Of a stretch of 17,229 nt of DNA, positions 6,798-14,289 are shown piece after piece; the stretch's first letter is position 1; every line of letters begins with the position of its first letter. Both the position numbers and the translations under genes were made by a program. Source of the DNA: SYOC01 sp050185455 (lineage in GTDB: Bacteria > Desulfobacterota > Binatia > Bin18); NCBI GenBank assembly GCA_050185455.1, contig JBFWZL010000068.1:1-17229 (forward strand), in the 5' to 3' direction. The notes under the pieces were generated by a model. That model was not told the origin of the DNA. It saw only the letters and a list, made by a program, of their open reading frames with translations, and did no database searches.

Positions 6798-7775
6798 ATG
6801 GCTGAACCTGCGCGAAAACGGAAGTTGTTGCTTGTTTCCATCGGCGGCACCATCAGCCTGGAGAAGGATCCGCATACGGGAAGGAGTGTGCCGCGCCTCT
6901 CGGCCGTTGAACTGATAGAACAAACTTCATTGGCGGATTCTTGCGAGGTCCGCTGTATCGACGCCCCTGTGTCGCTGAGGACGATCCGCCGGCCTGCCGA
7001 TCTCCTTGCCACAGTGAGCTTTTTGCAACGGCACCTCCAAGAAGACATAGCCGGGGTAGTCGTCACCCACGGGACGGATACGCTTGAAGAAGTCGCGTAC
7101 TTTTTTGATGAGATTTTTGCTTCACGCGTTCCCCTTGTGTTCACCGGTGCGATGCGCCCAGGCTGGACGTTGGACTATGATGGTATTCGCAACTTGGAGA
7201 ACGCGATGCGTATCGCAGCCGTCGCGACCGCGGAGTACGGGGTTCTCGTAACAATGCATGATGAGATCTTCGAAGCCTGGAGTGTGTATAAGGCCGACAC
7301 GACGGCGCTCGATGGGTTCACGGCGCGCCGCGGCGCGGCTACTGGTCACATAATTAACCAGACCATTGAGCTGCCGTGGCGATCTGCTCCTCGTTCGCGT
7401 TTCGGCATTTTGCCTCAGACGTTACCGACGTCTGTCCCAATCCTTACGATGGGTATTGGGGATGATGGGGCAGTGCTCGACAGAATCGCTGCGGGCTCCA
7501 TCCAAGGACTCGTGATTGCTGGGATGGGGGCAGGGAGTATCCCATCTAGCGCTCAGGAAAAAGTGTTGACCTTGACGCAACAGGGAATTCCTATTGTCCT
7601 TTGTTCCAGCGCTTCCAGCGGACCAACGGCAGCGGAGCAGTATTATCCTGGAGACTACGATGAACTCCGCGCCGCCGGTATTGTCATTGAAAATCAACTG
7701 AACGCGCGGAAAGCACGGATGCGATTGCTCCTGAGTATCGGGTTGGGGACACTGTACTTACCGTTTGGGTTTTAG
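6798..7775 (+). CDS. Asparaginase-family amidohydrolase, last gene of the egt operon
   Basis: A 325-residue cytoplasmic protein without a signal peptide, of the bacterial L-asparaginase (AnsA/AnsB) fold. The first catalytic threonine is in GGTIS (Thr18); the second triad motif is VTHGTDT (Thr93-Asp94), with Lys165 in VYKADTTALDGF a likely partner. FTGAMRP (115-121) and NLENAM (132-137) are also conserved. The C-terminal domain is complete. The family hydrolyses Asn, and sometimes Gln or small amides, to the acid plus ammonia. It abuts egtD with no intervening base, so it is almost certainly co-transcribed and translationally coupled. Whether it serves ergothioneine metabolism (hydrolysis of an amide intermediate, or amino-acid supply) or is a passenger cannot be read from the sequence. 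Alternative names such as glutaminase-asparaginase are possible. Confidence 0.87.
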   Translation: MAEPARKRKLLLVSIGGTISLEKDPHTGRSVPRLSAVELIEQTSLADSCEVRCIDAPVSLRTIRRPADLLATVSFLQRHLQEDIAGVVVTHGTDTLEEVAYFFDEIFASRVPLVFTGAMRPGWTLDYDGIRNLENAMRIAAVATAEYGVLVTMHDEIFEAWSVYKADTTALDGFTARRGAATGHIINQTIELPWRSAPRSRFGILPQTLPTSVPILTMGIGDDGAVLDRIAAGSIQGLVIAGMGAGSIPSSAQEKVLTLTQQGIPIVLCSSASSGPTAAEQYYPGDYDELRAAGIVIENQLNARKARMRLLLSIGLGTLYLPFGF

Positions 7776-7984
7776 CTTGGTTGATGAAAAACTGATTTCT
7801 GCGCTTTCTTATCCGCCCACAACGAAGCAGAGTCAGAGGGCGTGCAGTTATGCACAATTTTACTATAGATACGGCACTACGCAGGACGGGTCACTAGAGA
7901 ATGTGAAAGAGCTAGGGACAAGAAGCTTAACAAAGCCGTGTCCCCTTGATCAAACTGCATCTCCAGGATTAATGCGTAACGGTC

Positions 7985-9753
7985 ATGGCAGAACTCCCAC
8001 AAAAGAAAACTCTCACTATCTTTCTCGCTTCACCTGGAGACTTGCAAGAGGAGCGGAGACGTGCCCGTGAAGTCGTCGACGAACTCAATAGTTCGCTTGG
8101 TCGGCCTCTAGACATCTTTGTTGACTTGCTTGGTTGGGAAGATACGCGTCCTGGTTATGGCCGTCCGCAAGGACAAATCAATCGTGATTTAGACAAGTGT
8201 TAGCTGTTTATCGGGGTGCTGTGGAAACGATGGGATACTCCTCCTGGAGAAACCTATTCATCGGGATTTGAAGAAGAATATAAAAGGACCCTTGCTCGCC
8301 GCAGTCAAACTGGAGAGTCGGAGATATGGCTTGCGTTTGAGAAGATAGACCAAGACCAGCTCCAAGATCCTGGAGAACAATTGAAGCGAGTAATAGCCTT
8401 TCGTCAGACCCAGGAAGCGTCTCGTACCGTGCTTTTCAAGGAGTTCCTCGACGGAGATAACTGGGAGAAACAGCTTCGTACCTGGCTTCAGAATTATATC
8501 GGAGAGTTGATTAAGAAGGAGCGAGAAGCACTGAGCCAACCCTCACCGAATGAAGTTATACCATCGCCAGCGGCTAGCGCCGAGCCACAAGAAACCTTCG
8601 AGAATATTCAGAGCAGCGAGTTGCCGACTCAACTGACTGAGGCCATATCAGAGTTACATCGTGGTGTAATGAATGGAGACTTGCAGAGTTACACTCAAAC
8701 TCTGGAATCTCTTCCAAGGGCGTCCGTCACTCGTCTTTTTCTCACGCTGAAAGCAACAATCACGGCTCGCTTCAGCGCAGAAGCATTATCTGGCCATGAA
8801 ATAAATTTACTGTATCGGGACAAAAACTCGATTGATCCGCTCCCAGCCGAGACTATTTTGTTCCTTCGCACAGTGTTAGTCGACCAGCATTCTCTTAAGA
8901 CTGGTTGGTATTGGTTTCGTAACGTGAATGACGATGTCATGTTTAAAGGAGTCCTCCACGCGATTGAGCGGGAATTCACTCTTGATGAACAAGTCAACGC
9001 GTTGGCGCTGCTAGTTGATCTTGGCATTCCTCTTCCGGAGGACGATTCGCTTGCTCGTTTGCTAGAGACAACAGAAAAGTCCATCTTACGTCCGCTAGTG
9101 AGATGGATCGGTGCGGTTGGTGCGTCTCGACACCTCTCGGTTCTAGACGCTATTGAGCGACGGTCAAATGCGATGAGTGCGGCAGTATTTGATGCGAAAA
9201 CGTTCATTACGGTGCGTGAAGAACCGGAACGGGCGCTCCAATTCATCATTAGATAGTGCGAATCCCTCTAAAAAACTCCTACAGTTGCTTGAATATAAAG
9301 CAGAAATTCTTTCGTCAAAGCTCTTATCTGTGGCGTTGAAGAGTCCTAACCAGGCAACAAGGCTTTTTGCTGCCCGTTTATTGGAGCAGCGAGGTCAAAT
9401 CTCTACCGCACTTGCTCAGGATCTATGTACTGATCCTTTTGTTAAAGTTCGTGAGGTGGCCGTGCGGACGCTCATTGAAAAAAGACTAATAGCTTCTTCT
9501 GAGGAAATTCAGAAAATTTTTAAAGAGGCTCCTCCGTCACAAACAAGATCAAATCCGACTTGCTGCGGTGGCTTTCTGTTGTAACAAGCGAGAACGGGAA
9601 GAGCTGGCCTTTCTTTTGGACGAATATGTGTCACTTCCAAGTTACTACTATAATGTCGTCTGCTGGCTAGATCGGATCCTCTTTGCACCAGGTTTATTCG
9701 GAAATCGATTCCGAGCACGTCTTGAGCAAATGATATCTTCTACCGAACCATGA
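7985..9753 (+). pseudogene. Decayed DUF4062 plus HEAT-like repeat protein
   Basis: An ATG at 7985 begins a DUF4062-type N-terminal domain (IFLASPGDLQEERRRA, then GRPQGQINRDLDKC). A TAG at 8201-8203 interrupts it in frame. The same frame resumes immediately as LFIGVLWKRWDTPPGE, the expected continuation (usually CDLFIGVLW), so GAG to TAG or similar is the simplest lesion. The frame then runs to 9256 through a charged linker (around 8520-8640) and a helical region. Homology-like continuity passes to another frame near 9240 (LLQLLEYKAEILSSKLL) and to a third at about 9517-9521, where removing one T from a T5 run restores KRLLRHKQDQIRLAAVAF. The tail looks like HEAT-type helical repeats and ends at 9753. 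DUF4062 is often N-terminal in STAND-type signalling or defence proteins; no NTPase is seen here. Sequencing error is an alternative to decay. Confidence 0.75.
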
Positions 9754-9834
9754 CCTGAATGTTTGTTCTCTCGCTTCTTTGTTGGTGATATCCTTGCGAC
9801 ACAGATGGGAATGACTGGAAAGAGGAGATCTTAA

Positions 9835-9876
9835 CTGAGAGCCTTTCCTTATTGGACACTATTATTTGGCTCTCAG
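9835..9876. repeat. 9-bp perfect inverted repeat downstream of the DUF4062 pseudogene
   Basis: CTGAGAGCC (9835-9843) and GGCTCTCAG (9868-9876) are exact reverse complements around a 24-nt AT-rich loop. The word CTGAGAGC recurs at 9987-9994 in the following heptad array, so this stem shares its vocabulary with that array. It could be a terminator-like stem after the pseudogene, but no poly-T follows at once. Confidence 0.45.
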
Positions 9877-9916
9877 GGCTTAACTGTCAATCTTCTTCTT
9901 GTTTCTCTTCCTCGTT

Positions 9917-10020
9917 TAGTCTGTAGCCTGTTCTACTACCCTTGACTACAAAACGGAGATTTTTCTCTGGTGGGACGACATTCTTGCTGAGAGCTGATAG
10001 CTAATAGCCGAAAGTCATTC
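9917..10020. repeat. Heptad array upstream of the aldo/keto reductase (array 4)
   Basis: The right part is clear: GCTGAGA (9986), GCTGATA (9993), GCTAATA (10000), GCCGAAA (10007) and a diverged unit at 10014, all in exact 7-nt phase. A weaker set lies at 9917-9937, starting TAGTCTG TAGCCTG, whose complement words (CAGGCTA, CAGACTA) belong to the same family. The array ends 17 nt before the reductase ATG, just upstream of its ribosome site. No other gene-like content is visible in the 284-base gap 9754-10037. Confidence 0.55.
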
Positions 10021-10037
10021 TCAAAAAGGAGCGTTGC

Positions 10038-11036
10038 ATGGAATATCGAGCGTTTGGACAAACAGGCATCCAGATTTCGGCGATCGGCGTCGGCTGCTGG
10101 GAAATTGGCGGCGGATACGGCAGCATCGAGGAAACCGAGTTCATTACCGCGGTGAATCGCGCGCTGGATCTGGGCATCAATTGCTTTGACACCGCACAAG
10201 CCTATGGCTTTGGCGCGTCGGAGAAATCGCTGGCGAAGGCGTTGGGCTCGCGTCGCAAAGAAGCGGTCATCACCACCAAGTTTGGCGTTGGCTACAAGGA
10301 AGCACCGAATTTTCGCGACAGCAGTCGTAAACGCATTATGGAATCGATAGACAGCAGTCTTGCCGCGCTCAACACTGATTATGTCGATGTCTATATGGTG
10401 CACTGGCCAGATGTGAATACTCCGTTCGAGGAAACCCTACGCGCGCTGGAAGATCTCGTGCAACAGGGCAAAGTGCGCGCGATAGGCGTCTCGAATTTTC
10501 GTCTGAGCCAAATTGAAACCAGCATGAAGACGCGGCGGGTCGATGTCGCGCAATACTGCTGGAATATGTTCGATCGACGTATGCAAAAAGACATCTTCCC
10601 CTACTGCCGCGAACGCGGCATTGGCGTTATGGCTTACGGGTCGTTGGCGTACGGCTTGTTGACCGGAGTGTTCTCCGAGGACACAAATTTTGAATCGGAC
10701 GACTGGCGCGCGCGGCGCGGGCGTATGGGGGGAATTACTCTCTTTCAGCATCTCTTCGGGCCGAATTATTTTCCGAAAAACATTCGGGTCGTGGAAGAAC
10801 TCAAAGGGATGGCCAAACGTTACGGGAAGAGCCTGCCGCAATTCGCCCTTCGTTGGACATTGTCAAATCCAGTGATTAGCACAGCATTGGTTGGTTGCCG
10901 CAATAGTGCGGAGGTGGACGATAACGTGGGCGCACTCGGTTGGTCTATCTCCGACGCCGACATGAAAGAGATCGACGCGATCTTCGCCCGGCAAGATGTT
11001 GATCCGGCGCCGGATATGTGGTTGGAAAAAGATTAA
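10038..11036 (+). CDS. Aldo/keto reductase
   Basis: A 332-residue cytoplasmic NAD(P)H-dependent oxidoreductase of the (beta/alpha)8 aldo/keto reductase superfamily. The full catalytic tetrad is readable: Asp51 (CFDTAQAYG), Tyr56, Lys81 (TTKFGVG) and His122 (VHWPD). GKVRAIGVSNF and the cofactor-side ALVGCRNSAEVDDNV near the C terminus are also characteristic. The family reduces aldehydes and ketones to alcohols or runs the reverse reaction; the MxYRxFGxTGxxxSxIGxG start resembles the sugar or general stress-related subgroup, but the substrate is unknown. A strong Shine-Dalgarno AAGGAG (10026-10031) sits 6 nt before the ATG, so the start is secure. The gene stands alone, preceded by one heptad array and followed by another, and is convergent with the SDR genes. 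Confidence 0.92.
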   Translation: MEYRAFGQTGIQISAIGVGCWEIGGGYGSIEETEFITAVNRALDLGINCFDTAQAYGFGASEKSLAKALGSRRKEAVITTKFGVGYKEAPNFRDSSRKRIMESIDSSLAALNTDYVDVYMVHWPDVNTPFEETLRALEDLVQQGKVRAIGVSNFRLSQIETSMKTRRVDVAQYCWNMFDRRMQKDIFPYCRERGIGVMAYGSLAYGLLTGVFSEDTNFESDDWRARRGRMGGITLFQHLFGPNYFPKNIRVVEELKGMAKRYGKSLPQFALRWTLSNPVISTALVGCRNSAEVDDNVGALGWSISDADMKEIDAIFARQDVDPAPDMWLEKD

Positions 11037-11043
11037 AAAGAAT

Positions 11044-11148
11044 CTGTCAGCTGTTAGCCAAAAGAAAAAAGCGACAGGCTTGAGGCTGAAGACTGAAGAA
11101 GCTCTTGCTCTCAAGCCTACAGCCTGTTGCTCTCAGCTTTGCTGAATT
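11044..11148. repeat. Long heptad array with inverted arms between convergent genes (array 5)
   Basis: Fifteen units fit at 7-nt steps from 11044. The left arm includes CTGTCAG (11044), CTGTTAG (11051), CGACAGG (11072), CTTGAGG (11079) and CTGAAGA twice (11086, 11093). The right arm carries complement-type words: GCTCTCA (11107), AGCCTAC (11114), AGCCTGT (11121) and AGCTTTG (11135). ACAGGCT on the left (11074-11080) pairs exactly with AGCCTGT on the right. It lies between the aldo/keto reductase stop and the stop of the minus-strand SDR, so a bidirectional transcription terminator is plausible. Confidence 0.65.
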
Positions 11149-11167
11149 GGTTGCCGACTGCGGGACG

Positions 11168-11941
11168 CTATAATCGACATCTGACCGCGCCATCAACCCA
11201 AACAATCTGCCCGGTGACGAACCCTGTCGAATCCGAGGCGAGGTACACTGCGGCGGCGGCAATATCTTCCGGTTGTGCTAACCGTTTCTGGGGAATATAG
11301 CGAGTGAGTTGCTGCTGGAGGACTTCGTTGGAAAGCATTCCCATGCCTTCCGTCCACCCTGCGCCAATCGCGTTAACCGTAATGCCTGTCCGCGCCCATT
11401 CGAGTGCGAGGGCGCGGGTTAGATTCAGCACCCCGGCTTGCGCCGCGCAGTAGGCGCTACCGTTGGTCATGCCGCGCTCCCCCAAGAGCGAGACAATATT
11501 GATAATTCGACCTTGACCTTGTGCAATCATCTGACCGGAAGCAGCTCGACATGCAAGGTATGGTCCGGTCAGGTTCACATCCAACACACGTTGCCATTCG
11601 CTCAATGACATATCCGCAACAGGTTTAGCGAAGGATAGATCGTGGGCATTGACGAGGATGTCCAGCCGTCCAAGTTCCCTGACCGTGCGTTGCACGAGTG
11701 CGTTGACATTGTCTTCATTACTGGCGTCGATCGTTTGCGCAAAGCTTTTGCGACCATGCGCCTGGATCTCACTGAGGCACATGCTGACCGCTCCTGTTTG
11801 TCGCTGGGAAGAAAGTACCGAGGCGATCGCGATATCCGCACCTGCTTCCGCTAACGCAAGGGCAGTAGCGCGACCGATATCCTGGGAAGCGCCGATCACC
11901 AGGGCGACTTTCCTCTGTAAAGTAAAGGCTTCAACGCTCAT
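11168..11941 (-). CDS. SDR-family protein lacking the catalytic lysine
   Basis: A 257-residue protein with the classical short-chain dehydrogenase fold, but several signature positions are changed. The cofactor loop reads IGASQDIG (16-23) instead of TGxxxGIG. The NNAG motif reads NAHD (98-101). The active-site motif YxxxK reads YCAAQ (164-168), so the lysine is Gln; CAA differs from AAA by one base. Ser150/151 and the C-terminal QIVWVDGA are retained. Classical members oxidise or reduce alcohols and ketones with NAD(P)H; this one may be catalytically altered or inactive, perhaps a partner of the neighbouring SDR. Its ATG overlaps the stop of that upstream SDR by 4 nt (ATGA at 11938-11941), so the two are translationally coupled. 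Some sequences of this kind do lack NNAG as a subfamily trait, so only the Gln is clearly odd. Confidence 0.85.
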   Translation of the reverse strand: MSVEAFTLQRKVALVIGASQDIGRATALALAEAGADIAIASVLSSQRQTGAVSMCLSEIQAHGRKSFAQTIDASNEDNVNALVQRTVRELGRLDILVNAHDLSFAKPVADMSLSEWQRVLDVNLTGPYLACRAASGQMIAQGQGRIINIVSLLGERGMTNGSAYCAAQAGVLNLTRALALEWARTGITVNAIGAGWTEGMGMLSNEVLQQQLTRYIPQKRLAQPEDIAAAAVYLASDSTGFVTGQIVWVDGAVRCRL

Positions 11942-12753
11942 GTCTCTTCTTCCTCCAGAGGTATAACCGGCGCGAAGCCTGTTGGCGCTTCTCCACCCGC
12001 CAAACCTCCGCCTTCTAAAGCAATCATCTCACCATTCATATAGCTTGAAGCTTCTGAAGCTAGGAAGACACAAGCTGGACCGAGTTCTTCATCCTTTCCC
12101 ACGCGGCCAACCGGGATAAATTTCCCACCCTGCCAGAACTGCATCATCATAGGATCATCGTGTGGGAAAATACCGGGTAGAATGAGATTGGCTTGAACGT
12201 TTTTGTCCGCGTAATTGAATGCCAGGGCGCGAGTGAAGTTGATCATGCCAGCCTTGGCAGTGGCGTACATGTAATTGTACTTCATGGGGCGGACACCAAC
12301 GCCGGAGGTGACATTGATGATCTTGCCGCCGCCTTGACGCAGCATATGCGGCAGCACTGCGCGGCAACAGTAGAAGGCGCTGGTGATGTTGAGATCGATG
12401 CCGCCGCGCCACTGCTCGTCGGTAAGGGCTTCGACTGGTTTATTCCAGCCAGAGGAGGCGCCGCCAGCATTATTCACCAGGACATCGATGCGTCCGAACT
12501 CGGCAATAGTTGCGTCCACCATCGCCTTCACGGAGGTCGCATTTGTCACATCTGTCGAGATTGCCAAGCAACGGCGACCTTTCGTGCGCACTATGTCGGC
12601 GGTTGCGTTGATCTGCGCTTGGGTGCGCGCCGCCGCGACAATATCCGCTCCCGCCTCCGCCAGCGCCAGCGTCATTTCACGACCAAGGCCACGCCCGGCG
12701 CCGGTCATGATGATAACCTTGCCGTCGAGTCGAAACTTATCTAACACACGCAT
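11938..12753 (-). CDS. SDR-family NAD(P)-dependent oxidoreductase
   Basis: A 271-residue classical short-chain dehydrogenase/reductase with all key motifs: cofactor loop TGAGRGLG (17-24), DVT near residue 68, NNAG (94-97), catalytic Ser150 (NVTSGVG), Tyr163 and Lys167 (YATAK). The C-terminal end carries the FLASEASSYMNGEMIALEGG pattern followed by a short extension. It is a cytoplasmic alcohol or ketone oxidoreductase with unknown substrate. It is translationally coupled to a second, atypical SDR downstream. Its start lies about 35 nt beyond the point where the upstream luciferase-like remnant loses its homology, so a deletion seems to have brought the SDR pair next to the monooxygenase promoter and ribosome region. 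Confidence 0.9.
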   Translation of the reverse strand: MRVLDKFRLDGKVIIMTGAGRGLGREMTLALAEAGADIVAAARTQAQINATADIVRTKGRRCLAISTDVTNATSVKAMVDATIAEFGRIDVLVNNAGGASSGWNKPVEALTDEQWRGGIDLNITSAFYCCRAVLPHMLRQGGGKIINVTSGVGVRPMKYNYMYATAKAGMINFTRALAFNYADKNVQANLILPGIFPHDDPMMMQFWQGGKFIPVGRVGKDEELGPACVFLASEASSYMNGEMIALEGGGLAGGEAPTGFAPVIPLEEEET

Positions 12754-12766
12754 AAAAATACTTCCC

Positions 12767-13096
12767 CTATCCCCTTGTTCCTACGAACTCGGCCGTCGGC
12801 AATTGTATTGAGGATAGCAATATCTTCCGCCGTTTGTACAGGATGATAGAGGGGCAAAAGGTACATGCTGGCGCCGATAATGAGCTTCGAGGTGCGCGCC
12901 GCCATGGCGGAAGCAGTGACGAGTAGCGACGGGTACCCCCATCTTCCCTGAAGTGATGTTCGACTAGCCAGGTGGAGTCAAAGCCAATCTCTTCCACGAC
13001 CACGACTTGTTCCAGCATTTTCCGGTAGAGTTCCCTATGTGTTTTATTGGAACCCGACGGCGCTTGCATGGAGAAAAGACCAAGTCCGAATTTCAT
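12767..13096 (-). pseudogene. Truncated, frameshifted luciferase-like (LLM) flavin monooxygenase remnant
   Basis: An ATG at 13096-13094 with a good ribosome site (AAGGAGAAG, complement of 13104-13112) begins MKFGLGLFSM and reaches GFDSTWLVEHHFREDGG, the N-terminal part of bacterial luciferase-like monooxygenases. A frameshift then occurs in a C5 run on the plus strand (12936-12940). Reading the next frame restores GYPSLLVTASAMAART and then PLYHPVQTAEDIAILN up to ADGR, near 12789. There the family homology stops, although such proteins usually continue for another 200 or more residues (VxxGxGxG onward). The gene is thus both frameshifted and cut to about one third. The family oxidises substrates with FMNH2 and O2. 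The conserved start and ribosome site suggest recent decay. Confidence 0.8.
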
Positions 13097-13254
13097 GGCG
13101 TTTCTTCTCCTTGTTTCCGCCAAGCCTAGCCCTGCTGAAAAAAAGTGTCAAATAATGCCTCGCTCTCTGAAACGCTGACAACCTTTTGCGTCCGTTCATC
13201 GTTGTGTAAAAGAAAGAAGGTATGGTAAGAACTCGTTAGGGGGCAAGAACTACT

Positions 13255-14124
13255 ATGATGGAAGAAGAAATTCGCGGTTTACTGCCAAAGGTTCATTTCA
13301 CGCGGCGCGAGTTTGTCGTCACTGCCTTGGCCGCTGGGTTCGCGTTGGCCGTACGGCCGGTTTCCGCTCAAACTATGATTACAACCGATGCAAGCGGGCT
13401 AGAAGCCGGTGAGGTAAAAATCCCAACTGCGGATGGGCAAATGCCTGCGTATCGGGCGATGCCCGCCAGCGGTGGTCCTTTTCCTGTCGTTCTCGTCGTC
13501 CAAGAAATATTTGGCGTCCATGAACACATCAAAGACGTCTGCCGTCGGTTTGCCAAGCTGGGTTATTGCGCTGTGGCTCCGGAGCTCTATGCGCGGCAAG
13601 GCGATGCCTCGAAGATGACGGATATTCAGGAGATTGTCAGCTCGGTCGTTGCGAAAGTGCCTGATGCGCAAGTTATGAGTGATCTGGACGCGACGGTGGA
13701 CTGGGCGGAGAAATCCGGAAAAGGCGACGTTAAGCGGCTTGGTATTACCGGCTTCTGTTGGGGTGGGCGCATCGTGTGGTTATATGCCGCGCATAGCGCG
13801 CGCTTGAAGGCCGGGGTAGCGTGGTATGGTCGTTTAGTGGGGCAGGCGAACGATCTGACGCCAAAATATCCACTTGACCTTGTATCCGACCTAAGGGCTC
13901 CTGTCCTGGGACTCTATGGTGGAGCTGATCAAGGTATTCCCATTGACTCTGTAGAAAAGATGCAAGCTGCTCTGAAGGCTGCGAAAAAACCTTCGGAGAT
14001 CGTTATCTATCCAGACACGCCGCATGGTTTCCACGCCGACTACCGTCCGAGTTATCGTCAAGAACAAGCGCAGGACGGTTGGAAACGACTACAGGAATGG
14101 TTCAAGAAGAATGGGGCGGCGTAA
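13255..14124 (+). CDS. Exported dienelactone hydrolase-family protein with Tat-like signal
   Basis: A 289-residue alpha/beta hydrolase. Residues 16-38 form a twin-arginine-type signal (TRREFVVTALAAGFALAV, RR at 17-18) ending VSA before Gln39, so it is probably exported and perhaps folded before export. The mature part carries the dienelactone hydrolase set: Glu84 (VQEIFG), Cys168 nucleophile in GFCWGG, Asp225 (GGADQG) and His257 (PHGFHADYR). The family opens lactone or ester bonds, classically in chloroaromatic catabolism, but many members have unknown roles and most are cytoplasmic. Two adjacent ATG codons (13255, 13258) are possible starts, with an AGGGGG run at 13238-13243. It is divergent from the monooxygenase remnant; the 130-base gap between them may hold both promoters, but I see no clear boxes. 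Confidence 0.9.
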   Translation: MMEEEIRGLLPKVHFTRREFVVTALAAGFALAVRPVSAQTMITTDASGLEAGEVKIPTADGQMPAYRAMPASGGPFPVVLVVQEIFGVHEHIKDVCRRFAKLGYCAVAPELYARQGDASKMTDIQEIVSSVVAKVPDAQVMSDLDATVDWAEKSGKGDVKRLGITGFCWGGRIVWLYAAHSARLKAGVAWYGRLVGQANDLTPKYPLDLVSDLRAPVLGLYGGADQGIPIDSVEKMQAALKAAKKPSEIVIYPDTPHGFHADYRPSYRQEQAQDGWKRLQEWFKKNGAA

Positions 14125-14280
14125 ACAGTAATTCAGTAGGCAGTAATCAGTAGACAGTAGAAAAAAGAACCAACGAAAAAGAAGAGGTAGGCTCTATGTT
14201 GACTACTGGCTACTTGTCCTGCTTTGTTGACCGCTGACCCCTTTTCCGTTTGACAACTAATAACTGGTAACTGGCAACTT
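14125..14280. repeat. Heptad arrays in the rml operon leader (array 6)
   Basis: Starting at the base after the hydrolase stop, five NCAGTAR units lie at 14125, 14133, 14140, 14147 and 14154 (steps 8, 7, 7, 7). After an A-rich spacer, complement-type units TGACTAC (14200), TGGCTAC (14207), TGACCGC (14228) and TGACCCC (14235) follow. A third run has AACT at 14255, 14262, 14269 and 14276, exactly 7 apart. The whole gap before rmlB, apart from the spacer, is repeat. It ends 10 nt before the rmlB ATG, leaving little room for a ribosome site. Confidence 0.65.
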
Positions 14281-14289
14281 CACGAAGAC

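Noticed and set aside
7776..7984. Possible ncRNA or attenuator before the DUF4062 gene (GGGACA at 7915 and TGTCCC at 7939)
   Set aside because: The stem is only six pairs with an 18-nt loop, with no U tract and no supporting promoter; it is expected by chance.
12193..12744. Plus-strand 183-codon open frame opposite the SDR gene
   Set aside because: It mirrors a well-conserved SDR; long antisense frames are expected there and this one has no family features.
13124..13254. Divergent promoter boxes between the monooxygenase remnant and the hydrolase
   Set aside because: TTG-type -35 candidates have spacings of 12-13 nt to any TATNNT-like box; none is convincing.
14125..14160. CRISPR array
   Set aside because: The units are 7 nt and directly adjacent, with no spacers and no cas genes.
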